NCBI RefSeq assembly: GCF_020520425.1
Contig: NC_079490.1
Location: forward strand, 2,418,001 to 2,482,000
Direction: 5' to 3'
From: Spinacia oleracea
Lineage: Eukaryota > Streptophyta > Magnoliopsida > Caryophyllales > Amaranthaceae
DNA length: 64,000 bases
Shown here piece by piece: positions 51,311 through 63,989 of this stretch. The notes under the pieces are model-generated. The model worked only from the letters and a program-made list of their open reading frames with translations. It searched no databases and was not told the origin of the DNA. Position numbers and translations under genes: made by a program. The number at the start of each line of letters is the position of its first letter. Position 1 is the stretch's first letter.

Positions 51311-51809
51311 TAGGGGTGTGCAAAAATTGGTCCGAACCGAAAAATGGATCGGACTGAAGACAATCGGTCCGGTCTTCGGGTCATAAAATATCAAATTTCG
51401 GTCTTCGGTCCTGTCTGGTGCGGTCCAAAACTCGATTTTGGCCCGAACCGATATTTCCTTAATAAAATATAATATAAACTATTCAAAAATTTAATTCTCT
51501 CCTTTACTATGTTGTAAATATTATTATATTATGATATATTTTATTTTATCTTACAAAAAAGCCTTAAACAATTGGTTTTTTTATATATATATTTTTCTTT
51601 TTTACCATAATTTGTAGAAAAAATAAAAAATATATAATAGGCCTACAATTGGTCCAAAACGGTATGGTTCGGGTTTTGAACCGATTTTTTCAGTTCGGTC
51701 CGGTCCGTTCCATGCATAATTGGTCCGGTCTTCGGGTTTTGAATATCAAAATATCGGTCGGTCCGGGTTGGTCCGTTCCGGTCCGGGTTTGGACCAATGA
51801 ACACCCCTA
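51311..51809. mobile_element. hAT-like element, GGTCCGGTC-rich, 8-bp TSD
   Basis: The ends TAGGGGTGTGCA and TGAACACCCCTA are flanked by GTTGCGGG (51303-51310) and ATTGCGGG (51810-51817), seven of eight matching. Both subterminal zones are arrays of CGGTCCGG/CCGAACCG words around an AT-rich core. Left-end relatives include the truncated piece at 7962. No transposase. Confidence 0.75.
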
Positions 51810-53030
51810 ATTGCGGGAGGGTGTTGAGGATAACGTAGTTATCTTACAGGATAGAATATCATATGAGATATATAATAATTTTACCACAAATTCTTATTTA
51901 CAAGGGTTGTACAATAAATATTGTACACCAGAGTAAAAGTTAACTCAACATGCTTAAAAGTTAAGCTTATATATGTAAAAATTATCTATTTTTTAGTGAA
52001 TTTTTTTTCATTTTAATAAAACTTATTTCTTCAAAATCACTAATAATGTGTAAAATTATCATTTAAATGTTTATCTTCAACTTTTTATTTACTAATATAA
52101 AAGTTAATCAAACTAGGTTAAAGTTACAAAAAATGAGTAAAAGTTATCTTGGTGTACAATAAATTTATTGTACACCTTGTGCGCACAAGACCTTTTGTTG
52201 TAGAGTTTGCGCTTAATTTGGTATGACTTTTGTTTATGGGACATCATGTTTGACCATGAAACTGTGGTGGAGTACTTTGCTTGATTCCGATCTAGAGCTG
52301 ATCAAAAGTCGGGTTCGGCCTAGGCCATGGCCAAAATCAACCCATTTTTGTGCAAAAAATAGTGGGCTTTTCGGGCTATTTTTTTGCCCTACCAAATTTT
52401 GTATCTAAAATTCGAAATTTGACTTGCCGAAAAAGGTTAATATCATGACAGGTCGGGGTAGGCCTGATTTTCCGGGCCTAAAAATCTGCCCAAATTCCGT
52501 TATTTTTCGGGTCGGGTCAGGCTTAAAGTGACCAAGACTGATCCAATCGATCCAGACCGGTTAGTCACTCAGACAAATTCATTACTCCATCATTTCTCAT
52601 TTTACATGCATGAATCCATTTGTTTTGTATTACTCGAAACGGGTACTTGTATCCGAGGCAAAAGTCAAATTGAAATCGAAAAAAGAGACGAATTACTAAC
52701 AATAGTTGGGGAATTTTTCTTACTAAACTCTTTGTAATTTGCATAGCAATAAACGGGTAATGAAAAAAATTAAGTCATACGCAAGGAAACATAAATTCAC
52801 ACGATATTTAGCGCGATTGTAAGAGAATAAACTATTACACATTTGATTTCTCGTATTTTAGAAAACCATACGAATCTTAGACTGTATCGTAGAGTCGTCG
52901 GAGATATTGCAATCAACATTACGACATAAAATTTTCTTAAAATATGTGTCTAGTGAAGTGTGTCATTTATTACGAAACGCAAATTGCCACCTCATATTGG
53001 ATATGTTTGTGATTGTGGATTGGATGGGAT

Positions 53031-53578
53031 TAGACCTGTCAAAAATCGACCCGACCCGAAACCCGACCCGAACCCGACCCGAAAATACTGGGTCCTGAAC
53101 AAGATTTTGTGACCCGTAACCCGATTTTATCCGAACCCGAGCAACCCGAAAAGTAATGGGTCAAAACCCGACCGAACCCGTTTTGGACCCGACCGATTGA
53201 AAATCGTTGTATTTATAGTAATAAATGTGATTATGAGAAAATTTAAGCATAATAAACACGTTGTTTTTACTATTATTGTGTGTAATATGATTTTGATTTG
53301 AATTATACGTCATTTTATGGTTGAATTTGACTAAATATAAACTTGTGTAGGAAAATTTGTTAATTTGTGCCCATATTTTGTATATTTATCACCTAAATTA
53401 ATGAAAATATAATGCGCGTTTTAAAATCTCTCAACCCGTTGGGTCGACCCGAACCCGAAAGTTCTGGGTCTTGAACAAGCATTTGTAAACCCGAACCCGA
53501 AAGTGACCGACCCGATCTAACCCGAACCCGAAAATAATTTTTTACAACCCGACCCGACCGACCCGTTTGACAGGTCTA
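53031..53578. mobile_element. hAT-like element, GACCCGAACCC-rich, 8-bp TSD
   Basis: The perfect 13-bp ends TAGACCTGTCAAA and TTTGACAGGTCTA are flanked by GATGGGAT (53023-53030) and GATGAGAT (53579-53586), seven of eight matching. Subterminal arrays of GACCCGACCCGAACCCGA-like words extend about 160 bp from the left end and 150 bp from the right. The core is AT-rich and noncoding. Confidence 0.85.
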
Positions 53579-54186
53579 GATGAGATGGATTTAAAAGTTG
53601 GTCCAAGTATTGTGTAAATTATTAGATACCAATGCAAAGCAATGGGGTTTGTAAGGAAAAAAGGGCAATCCACTTTTTCCCATCAAAAAGAATAGATTGA
53701 TGTACCACTACTACAAGGTTAGTTTGGTTAGAGTAGGGAAGGAATATGACCACTCAAAGCAAGTTTATAAAATATGTTTTCCTCATTTTTTTGGGGGATA
53801 ATTTCTTATTGGGTTTAAAGCAAGATATTTATTATAACTAGTTATAATTATAATCTTGATTGTTTATGAAAAAAAATCATCTAAGTTATTAAAAAGTTAC
53901 TCACATATGATTTGTCACTCAATTGTGTAAAAGAGGAAGTTATATTATCACAAATTTGATCATTATTGTCAACTCTCATACTTGATTTAGATATATCTAG
54001 AATATCAATGATGTCCTGACTTAGCGATTAAAATCTAATATTTGTGTACGATATGTCACAAGTTCAAAGTGGATGTGGGAATGGTTGGGTTGTAGTTGTA
54101 TTGGAAAAGGGAAAAATTTAAGCGTTGTTTAATTACTGAAAAAGTAAACCAAAAAGTGGGAGCGAGGATGGTTGGGTAGAAAATTA

Positions 54187-54295
54187 GGGAAATGATAAAT
54201 CCAAGGAAAATTTTACTTGTTTCAAGAAAATCTATATTTTTTTAAGTTGATTTCCTAGGAAGAAGTGAAATTCTTCCTTGGATTTATCATTTCCC
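54187..54295. mobile_element. Palindromic element, second copy (109 bp)
   Basis: GGGAAATGATAAATCCAAGG at the left and CCTTGGATTTATCATTTCCC at the right are a perfect 20-bp inverted repeat. The interior matches 6611-6720 (AAGTTGATTTCCT, GGAAGAAGTGAAATTCTTCC). Flanks show only a weak direct repeat (GAAAATTA/GGAAATTA). Confidence 0.7.
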
Positions 54296-55716
54296 GGAAA
54301 TTACATGGCTAAAACTAAAAACAGATCGAAGAACAAAAAGATGTATTGATTAAAATATCAGAAATGATAATATGAAACAGAGGGAGTATATAATTGCGGG
54401 TATCTATCATCATAGGGTCCTACCCTATTAGCCAAATAACAAGAAGTAGTCACTAACTTATACACCACCCAATTCAATGATCAAATTCATGCAACATAAG
54501 GTAGGACCCATTGATGTAACACAAAGTTTGTAGAGAATTTGTGAGTTGTCCCAAATCTCTTGGTAAAACTTACTCTTTAAAGCAAATGTTTTTTGTGTAT
54601 AGTATTAATGGACCTTGTCTAAGACATTTTGGAAGGCCTTAAAGTCCACCTATTCTTTGCACATGGACATTATTCTTGTACAAATCAACCTTGAAATCAC
54701 ATTCGAGAAATTGGATATTAATTTGGTTAATGCGATGTGATAACTTGAGCTGATCACAATTTTGTTGTACACAAATATATTCCTAACTATTAATAGAAGT
54801 ATGGTTATTTTAAAACTTATTTTCTATTTTGCGTTGGAATGAAATTTAATTACCAAATTACTGACTATGTAGGCTCGGTATGAAGTTCATCTTTTTTTCC
54901 CAAAACATAATTACTATGTGAGATAGCGGTTACACCCAGCTGAACTATAAACCTTATGAAATTTAATGATCGTTTCATGACTTTCATCTTTATTCACCAA
55001 GAGAACGTATGTTAACGTTCTTATTATATTCGTACCCTTCCTAATCAAAATACACCTATGGAGATTTTTCTATAATCAGAGTATTTATCTTTCATGTAAC
55101 AATACACATTAGTTGAGTCATAGACCTCCTTTTATGTCTTTTCATTATCCCAATAATATATTAAAACAACAAATGAGTTAATTTAGGTCCAGTCACCATT
55201 CATATATCCTCTAAAGATAATTGTTGGCCGGATCAACGTGCTTTGTGCCTGAACAGGCCCAACCGACGACAAACTCACATGTAGAGTCCGGGGCTGTGCA
55301 AGAAATTTAAAAAATGACACGACCCATCTCGCATTTTCTCGTGATGGGTCGGGCCGTGCTTTCCCTCAATTTAACGTTCTTTTGTCGTGTTAGACCGTGA
55401 CCGACTTGTCGAGCTTTTGGCAAAAAAGTGAAATATTGCATGAGCCCAACTCACGACCTGCGACTTTATATTCGTGTTGTGTCGTGTCGTGATTTTTCCG
55501 TGCCATTATATTTTTTGCCATTAATTTAGATGACAAATATTTCTCAACTTTATTTTTTCTCCCTTTTTCTTTATACCTTTTTCTTCTCCTTTCCCTTTAT
55601 TTTCATTTTCATTTTCATTTTTTTTTTTCTGGAGGAGTAAAAAAGTACTGGTACTATAGTAAATTACTAAACTGGTCCTCCTCCTTTTCTCACTCACTCT
55701 CTCTCCTCACAGAAAC

Positions 55717-55720
<4 letters not shown>

Positions 55721-55753
<33 letters not shown>
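55721..55753 (+). repeat. (CT)16 microsatellite in the PRAF leader
   Basis: A CT dinucleotide run within a longer pyrimidine-rich tract (about 55670-55900), probably the 5' untranslated region of the PRAF gene. Such GA/CT tracts are common in plant leaders and can bind BPC/GAGA-type factors; binding here is inferred only. Confidence 0.8.
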
Positions 55754-55755
<2 letters not shown>

Positions 55756-56327
55756 ATTCTCTCTCTATCACTTTCTCTCTCCTCTGAACTCTCTGCAACT
55801 GATTCCCAGATCATTTACTCCCTCCCTCTCTCTCTCAGATTCTCTCTCTCCAACCTTTTCGCTGATTTCTCCACTTCTGACCATTTTCTTCAATTCATTC
55901 ATCAATCCCCCCCAAAAAGCTGCTATTTTCTCTCTCCTCTTTTCTTTTTTCCGGCGCTAGTCAATCGACGTTTGACTTTCAATTGACCTCAAAAGAAATT
56001 AAAAAAATAATTCCACTATTTTTTTTTTGTTTTCTTTCGCATTTTCGATTTCGATTTTGTAATTCTTGTCATTTCTTAGTGTTAATTCAGCTTGAATTAA
56101 GCTGCTTATTGAATAAATAAATGGCGGAAATCCGAAGTTTCTGGATTGCTTGATGAAGTGGAAATTGATTTGATGAAATTCTGCAACATTTTGTTGAAGA
56201 ATTTGATGTATGGAAGGGTTTCATTACTTTGAGAATGGATGAATTGAGTTTAAGTTGATTTTCTTTAGTTTTTTCTGTTTGATTTTTGGGGCAAAAGTCT
56301 GATTTCTGAGCTCGATTTTTTGCGGAG

Positions 56328-59300
56328 ATGGATAGAATGACTACAGATCTTACTCGCAATGGCCCTGTTGAAAGAGATATTGAGCAGGTAAACTCTTAAT
56401 TTCTTACTGTTTTTAGTACTAATTTCTGTTTTTATGCTTAATTATTTTGCAATTATGAGTGTTCGAGCATTTTGGTGTAAGAACTGTGAAGTTTGTACTA
56501 GCAATTGCTATTTTTAGGTGAAACTATTGAACTTATCTTGAGCATTTGTTGCAATTGAAAATTGAAAGTGCTATTAATTTGATCATAATCGAGTGCTACG
56601 AGTTGAGGCATTTGGAGTTCATCTGCCGCCCAATTCGGCTAAGCAGGAGAGTCCGAGTGTTGTTTTGTGTTCCATTGTGTTAATTAAACGACATTGCTAC
56701 TTTTGGTGAGGAGGAATTTGAGTAACTAGGTGTTGATAGTAAATCTGAGGATAAACTTGGCATTGTGAGACCTATTTCGGCTAAATTTATCACGTTTTTC
56801 ATTAAATTAAGTGAGTATGCACGTAGTATCGGTTTCCAGTGTTCCCATTAGACGATTTTGATGTCGTGTTGAAGAGTACGAGTAACATAGATGTTCACAG
56901 TAAATCTATGTAGAGTCCGAGTGTTGTTTTGTGTTCGAGTGTGTTAATTAGATGACATTGCTAAGGTGAGGAGGAATACGAGTTACTAGGTGTTGATAGT
57001 GAATATGAGGATAAACTATCCATGCATTTGAAACTTGGGGAAATTGTCTGAGACCAAATTCGGCTAAATTTGTCATGTATTTCATAAAATTAGGAGAGTT
57101 TGCACGTAGTATCGGTTTTAATTGTTCCCACAGTAAATCTATGTAGCCATGAGTTTGGTATCTTGTCCAGTGAATCAAGTTCTTTATGTGACTTTATTAA
57201 ACCCTTTCTGAAGGGTTTGTAATCTCAATTCAACTTCACTTCAATACTGATTTAGATACTATGCAACTTCATTGTTTTGCTTCTGATAAATGATTGGTTT
57301 TAAGTGCATGTTTGGTATAAATTCAGGAAAGAGAATGGAATGGGAACAAACAGAAAGGGGGAAGGGGAAAGGGTAATGTTAATTGTTACTATTATGAGTT
57401 GTTTGACATAACTTAGGAAAGGAATCACTTGTATCAAGTTGGGGATTGAGGAGGGTAATAATTTTGTTACCATAGTCTTGGGAAAGGTAGCAAATGACTG
57501 GTGAAGGTTACACTTAGTAAATGGATTATGTTACCCCAACTCTCATACCTACCAACAATAGATGATGGAAACAGTTAATTTATTCCGTTTCCAACACATA
57601 AAATGTGCTCTAAGAGTATGTTAGGAGAAAATGCAAGATTTTAGTGTTACAGAAATGCCAAAGATTTAACTTAAAAATCTTGAGCATCTTATGAACTGCT
57701 AATATTACTTGAAAAAGAGGGTAGTTTAGGTGTCATTAGAAGGGCTACATTGCTGGGGAGTAAGATACAATTACACTACAGACAAGTTTCATATACGATT
57801 TGTCTCGGATTATATCTATCAAACTTCTGATCTTCAATTACAACTATGTTACACTTGGCCTCATACCAGTGGTTGCCAAGAAGCAGCTCAGTCTTAGCTT
57901 TTAATTGCTTCTGTCAGTAACTCAGTATGTAGTTCTTGTTTGCTGCCTTCTATAACAGACCAGAGGCCACATGAATATCATAGTTATTGTAATAGTTGTT
58001 TAAGTTTTTGAAAGATTCATGATTATGTATAGTTGTATACTCTATCCTCTTGCACGAAGAAGACTTGTGGGACAGATTTAAACTGCGTCAGTATGTTACC
58101 CATGAATAATCTCCTTTAAGCATTTCAGCGACCACTTTGAGCATGATTCTTATCCTCTTCCCAGCTTGTATATTGAATCCATTTATAGGTTATTAGCTGG
58201 ATTCATTGCAGGCAATTACTGCCCTTAAAAAAGGTGCATATCTGCTTAAGTATGGAAGAAGAGGAAAGCCAAAGTTCTGTCCATTCCGGCTATCGAATGT
58301 AAGTTTTTCTGTTTTCATGAACTTGTTTGGTTTATGTTGTTCTTTCCTGCTTCAAATATAGGATTCCTCAAATATATGACCAAGTTTGTAGTACTTTGAC
58401 TGCTTTCATCTAGTAACTTTATGACTTAAATATTGGTTACAGGATGAATCTGTTTTGATATGGTTCTCGGGGAAAGAGGAGAAGCACCTGAAGCTGAGCC
58501 ATGTATCCAGAATTATTTCTGGCCAGCGCACAGTAAGTCACTTTCTTTAACTCTTACGATCTTATTAAAGAATAATATTTTTTCTATCAACTAACAGGGA
58601 AGTTACTTATGAGCATCCTGTAAATTAACCAAGAATCTAGTAATTTTTAATGTAAATGTTTTGGTTTACGTGAAAAAATCATATATCCAGTGTGTTTGGT
58701 TTTATTTCGGGGTGAGTGGGTGATGGTGGTGGAAGGGATGGGGGCGTATAAGCCTCCGTTTTATGGTCATTTAGATTTTTTCCTATGGTCTTGTATGGTT
58801 TTGATTGAAGTCCATTTTGAATTCATTATGGTGGATCTGTACTAATCAATTCTATCTCCATACAGCCAATTTTTCAAAGATATCCTCGACCTGAGAAGGA
58901 ATATCAGTCATTTTCTCTCATATATAATGATAGATCGTTGGACTTGGTAAGAAATTTTCCATACCTTCTTGTATGTAATTCTCCTTCCGCTGGCCCTTTC
59001 TTCTATCATTTCTCTTCAACAGTTGTCATATTACTTCTCATTTTCAGATTTGCAAGGACAAGGATGAAGCTGAAGTATGGTTTAGTGGTCTCAAAGCTTT
59101 GATTTCGAGGAGTCATCAGAGGAAGTGGAGAACGGAATCAAGGAGCGATAGCATTCCATCTGAAGCAAATAGTCCTAGGACCTATACACGAAGAAGCTCT
59201 CCTTTACACTCTCCCTTTGCTAGTGGAGATGGCTTGCAAAAGGTACCATATAATAAAATAAAGTATCAATTTCTTGTTGACATTTTATATTTCATGCTTG

Positions 59301-62300
59301 ACTGATTTTTATTTTAATGATTTCAGGATAGCAGCGATCACCTTCGTCTCCAAAGCCCATACGGCAGCCCCCCTAAAAATGCTCTGGACACAGCATTTTC
59401 AGATGTGATGTTCACTGCGCCTCCTAAAGGTTTTTTCCCTTCAGATTCTGCTACTATGTCAGTCCATTCCATCTCATCAGGTTCAGATAGTGTATATAAT
59501 CACATGAAAGGAATGGGTCCAGATACTTTTAGAGTCAGTCTATCAAGTGCTGTTAGCTCATCAAGTCAAGGTTCTGGTCTTGACGAGGGGGATGCCCTGG
59601 GTGATGTTTTCATCTGGGGAGAAGGTACAGGAGATGGTGTATTGGGTGGTGGAGTGCGTAGACTAGGTAGTTGTTTTGGTAATAAGATCGATTCTTTGTT
59701 GCCTAAGGCATTAGAGTCTGCTGTAGTCCTGGATGTCCAGAACATAGCTTGTGGCGGACGGCATGCAGCTTTAGTTACCAAGCAAGGAGAGATTTTTTCA
59801 TGGGGTGAGGAAACTGGCGGCAGACTGGGGCATGGGGTGGATGCTGATGTATCACATCCAAAGCTCATTGACGCCCTAAACACCACCAACATTGAGCTAG
59901 TAGCATGTGGGGAGCATCATACTTGTGCTGTCACCCTTTCTGGTGAATTGTACACCTGGGGTGATGGTGCTTTCAATTTTGGCCTTCTTGGGCATGGAAA
60001 TGATGTTAGCCACTGGGTCCCGAAAAGAGTGAATGGTCCATTAGAGGGCATACATGTCTCATACATCTCGTGTGGACCTTGGCACACAGCTGTTGTGACC
60101 TCTGCTGGGCAATTATTTACTTTTGGAGATGGCACATTCGGTGTTTTGGGCCATGGAGACCGTAAAAGTGTTTCCATGCCCAGAGAAGTGGATTCTCTAA
60201 AGGGTCTTCGCACAGTTCGAGCTGCTTGTGGTGTCTGGCATACTGCTGCAGTTGTGGAAGTTATGGTGGGCAGTTCAGGGTCCAGCAACTGCTCTTCAGG
60301 TAAGCTATTTACTTGGGGTGATGGAGATAAAGGTCGACTTGGGCATGGTGATAAGGAAGCAAAACTTGTGCCCACGTGTGTTGCTGCCCTCGTTGAGCCT
60401 ACTTTTTGTCAGGTTGCCTGTGGACATAGCATAACAGTTGCACTTACAACTTCTGGTCATGTTTATACAATGGGTAGCCCTGTTTATGGCCAGCTTGGTA
60501 ATCCTCATAGTGATGGGAAGCTTCCAACACGTGTGGAAGGAAAGATCCTAAAGTGTTTTGTAGAGGAGATAGCTTGTGGTGCTTATCATGTTGCTGCCTT
60601 GACCTCAAGAACTGAAGTTTACACGTGGGGTAAGGGTGCCAACGGACGATTAGGTCATGGGGATACAGAAGATCGAAATGGGCCCACATTAGTAGGAGCT
60701 CTGAAGGATAAACAAGTGAGAAGTATTGCTTGTGGTACAAACTTCACTGCCGCAATCTGTCTGCATAAGTGGGTCTCGGGGGTCGATCAGTCAATGTGTT
60801 CTGGGTGTCGCTTGCCGTTTAACTTCAAAAGAAAACGGCATAACTGCTACAATTGTGGGCTTCTATTTTGTCATTCGTGTAGTAGTAAGAAGTCTTTCAA
60901 GGCTTCTATGGCGCCTAATCCAAACAAACCTTATCGGGTCTGTGATAATTGCCTTGCTAAACTTAGAAAAGCAGTTGAGACTGGTGCTTCTACCCGCTCC
61001 TCTGCTAGTAGAAGAGGAATTGTGAATCAAGGGAGTGAGTCAAATGAGAGAGAGGACAAGCTTGATTCTGGATCTCGTGGTCAGCTTGCAAGATACTCTT
61101 CAATGGACTCCTCGGAAGGTCGATCTAAGAAAAACAAGAAGTATGAATATGATAGCAGTCGCGTATCACCTATACCAAATGGAGGGTCACAATGGGGAGC
61201 TAATATATCTAGATCTTTTAATCCCATGTTTGGTTCATCAAAGAAATTTTTCTCTGCTTCAGTTCCGGGATCCAGAATAGTTTCTCGAGCAACATCACCA
61301 ATCTCTAGACGACCAAGTCCTCCTCGTTCAACAACACCTACCCCAACCCTCTCAGGACTCATGTCTCCAAAAGTGACTGTTGATGATGCCAAGCGGGCCA
61401 ATGATGGCCTTAGCCAGGAGGTTATCCGATTGAGAGCACAGGTATGGAGCTTACTTGCTTTGCTTGTTTGCTTGTACGTCTGTTACTTCCATGACTATTT
61501 AAAGATGGTTGTGGGCCGGGCTGACCCGAGACCCAACCCGGTACGAAAAAAAGCATGACCCGACACAAGCACAAAGTCGTGGGCCGATTTTTTTGGAAAA
61601 AGCACGGCACGACAAAGCATGCTAAATTTAGTAAAATTAGGCTTAGGCAAGGCGACTTGGCCCGGCCCGACAGCCCATGGGCCCTTGACCCATGGGCTCG
61701 GCCCGGAGCACGACCCGTCCTGCCCCACAGCCATCTTTATGACTATTGATTCATCCCTTTATGTTGAATATTTTACTTTTTCCTAGAAAGTATGAATGTT
61801 TTTTTTTTGTTTTTTTTTTTTGACAAGCAAGAGAGAAATTATATTACCTTGAAACTGGTTACAACCTAGGCAGAAAGTGAACAAAGCACACCAACATGGA
61901 GCACTTAGAATACAGACTGCCAGAAACAACAAGACTCAACAAGCTGAGTCTGAACTGTCCTAAAACCAGTTATAGAGCATACAACCAGTTTCTATCTATC
62001 TCATTGATCCTCTTACTACAGACCTTCAGGACTCTATGTTTTACATCAAATTTTAGAGATTGAACAATAGAAGCCGCTGTTGGGACTCTGACCTGCTAAG
62101 TTGTTTGATTGGCACCTTTTCTTTTTCTAAATGTAGTCTCAAATACGTGACACATGTCTTCTTTAGTCTTTCGGCGAGATTATGAGTCAAGGCTCTACTT
62201 TTAGACACTTTCTTGGCATTTCCCTTATATTGGACAGGGGACCAATACTGTTTATAGCATCACTCCTAAATCCTAATTCCATTGTATCTTAAATAATAAT

Positions 62301-63989
62301 ATGTCTTTTGACAGTTTCTTGCGTATTTGGAAACATTAAATTCTCATGACTAACTGAAATCTGTTAATCAAGTTTGTTATGAGAATGTGGATTATTATCG
62401 TTGATTTCAAAATTAAGGCCACTTGGTTGTTTATGATTTTAATATTATTTCTCTGTTCCTTTCTTATAGGTGGAAACTCTCACTCGCAAAGCCCAGGTTC
62501 AAGAAGTTGAATTGGAAAGAACAAACAAACAACTAAAGGAGGCGATTGCAATAGCAGGTGAAGAGACTGCGAAATGCAAAGCGGCTAAGGAAGTGATTAA
62601 ATCACTAACTGCCCAGGTATTTCTCAACTTTCTCCTTATTTCTTCATATTGTGTGCTCGACTCTTGACCGAAACTTATATCACATTCTTTTGACATCACT
62701 ACGGAGTATGGAGTCTTGTTGTATAATGTGGTGCACATGTGTTATGAGTTTGATATTTGATTCACGAAAATCTGTGATAGTTAATTTTGTTGCAAGAATC
62801 TACTGATTGTAGATGTGATTTTTCTCTAATGAGTAATTTTTACCTTTCTTATTCTTTAAACAGCTAAAAGAGATGGCTGAAAGGCTGCCTGTTGGAGCTA
62901 CACGAAACAACAAGTCTCCTTCATTTCCATCGTTGTCCTCCTCCACCCCTACTTTTGCAGACATCTCGAATTCCTCAATTGAACAATTTAATGATCAGAT
63001 AATACCTAGCCTTGACTCATTTGGTTTTAACGGTCTGGTTCTTTCAAACGGGTCAGCCACCCCTAGTAGCCGTAGTTCTGTTCAAAGTAGAATAGTTAAT
63101 TCAGAGGCAACAAGAAATGGAAATAGAACTCGAGAAGGTGAACCTCGTCCAGAGAACGAATGGGTTGAGCAAGATGAGCCCGGTGTATATATTACATTTG
63201 TCTCCTTACCTGGCGGTATCAAGGATCTAAAGAGAGTTCGTTTTAGGTCAGTGCTTTTCTTCTCTAGTCCTATTTTAGTTTTTGTTCGAGCTGTTTCGTA
63301 GATTTTTATATTCAGGTCCTTGTGATATTCAATTGGTAGAAGGTACACCGTGCAACCGGGTCATTTTGTATTTTTAATCTTTCAAAAAACACATTTTTAT
63401 TGTTTTAAATCACATATATACCCACTAAAAGCACATATTTACTAACACAAAACACATCCGCTTTAAAAGCACATATTGTTAAGTACAAAACAATCACTAA
63501 AATAAAAAGAACTTTTCTAAAAAATGTATGTGCTTTTAAACTGTAAAAGTGTGCTTTAAAACTGTAAAAATTTGCTTTTAAATTGTAAAAATGTGCAAAA
63601 CTACAAAAATGTGCTTTTAAATTGAAAAAATGTGGTTTAAATAACCGTAAAAATGTGTTTTACCCCGCTTGCATCTAGAGCTACATACAACCTGGTGCAC
63701 CTTCTAATTTGTGATATTCAATAACACTTCCCCTGCTCCAAGTAGACGGTAGCTCAAATCTCTTTTGCTTGTCAGAAACAGAAGCATTTCAACCGTTTTT
63801 AAGTTAAAATCCTTGTTTTTTTCCCCTGTTTATTGCAGCCGGAAAAGGTTTAGTGAAAAGCAAGCAGAACAATGGTGGGCAGAAAACCGAGCAAGAGTAT
63901 ACGAACACTACAATGTTCGTACAGGTACAGGTGATAAGTCGAGTATTGGTGTTGAAAGTGAACTTGGCTCATTCATCACCGATAAATGA
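56328..63989 (+). CDS. PRAF: PH, RCC1, FYVE and BRX domain protein, PRAF family (9 exons, 1102 aa)
   Basis: Coding exons are 56328-56387, 58212-58298, 58443-58532, 58866-58946, 59048-59242, 59327-61441, 62470-62616, 62864-63246 and 63839-63989; all introns are GT-AG and the total is 3309 nt. Exons 1-5 encode a PH domain (~20-135: AITALKKGAYLLKYGRRGKP, VLIWFSGKEEKHLKLS, SLIYNDRSLDLICKDKDEAE). The 2115-bp exon 6 has seven RCC1 repeats (~264-655; repeated WG-x-G and LGHG motifs). It then carries a FYVE finger (~660-720; CSGC, RKRHNCYNCG, CHSCSSKK, CDNC) and a Ser/Pro-rich region. A coiled coil (~855-935) precedes the BRX domain (~1030-1085: PGVYITFVSLPGGIKDLKRV, KQAEQWWAENRARVYEHY). Arabidopsis PRAF1 binds phosphoinositides and acts on Rab GTPases in vitro; the family is also tied to cell polarity. 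A hAT-like element follows exon 6 by 58 bp. The stop lies 11 bases from the window end. Confidence 0.96.
61500..61739. mobile_element. Young hAT-like element in PRAF intron 6, perfect 8-bp TSD
   Basis: The 240-bp element starts TAAAGATGGTTGTGGGCCGG and ends TGCCCCACAGCCATCTTTA. It is flanked by identical TGACTATT (61492-61499 and 61740-61747). The interior is GC-rich with GACCCG, GCCCGGC and CACGACC words. Related but decayed ends occur at 28198-28382, 50247 and 51234. Perfect duplications and well-paired ends suggest a recent insertion. Confidence 0.9.
63338..63705. mobile_element. AGAAGGTRCACC-ended element in PRAF intron 8
   Basis: The left end AGAAGGTACACCGTGC pairs with the right end CCTGGTGCACCTTCT. 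A 13-bp direct repeat, TGTGATATTCAAT, stands just outside each end (63320-63332 and 63710-63722), separated from the terminus by four bases. The right half is a degenerate array of GTGCTTTTAAATTGTAAAAA units. The superfamily is uncertain. Confidence 0.55.

Larger units (their letters stand above)
49964..56327. other. Gene-free block of nested elements between CHLD and PRAF
   Basis: The divergent spacer contains the CHLD leader (T-rich, with AAG repeats), hAT-like fragments at 50115-50247 and 51234-51270, several whole elements listed separately, a one-ended TAGAGCTGATCA hAT-like piece from 52293 to about 52540, a GC-rich CGTGTTGTGTCGTGTCG piece at 55260-55510, and the CT-rich PRAF leader. A 69-codon frame at 52528-52737 has no recognised family. 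No host gene seen. Confidence 0.55.

Noticed and set aside
52528-52737. 69-codon frame of mixed composition, considered as organelle-derived
   Set aside because: No organelle protein could be matched from memory and no flanking organelle DNA is evident; a search against plastid and mitochondrial genomes would decide.
59566-60740. Antisense and out-of-frame open frames over PRAF exon 6
   Set aside because: Shadows of a strongly coding 2.1-kb exon; no independent motifs.
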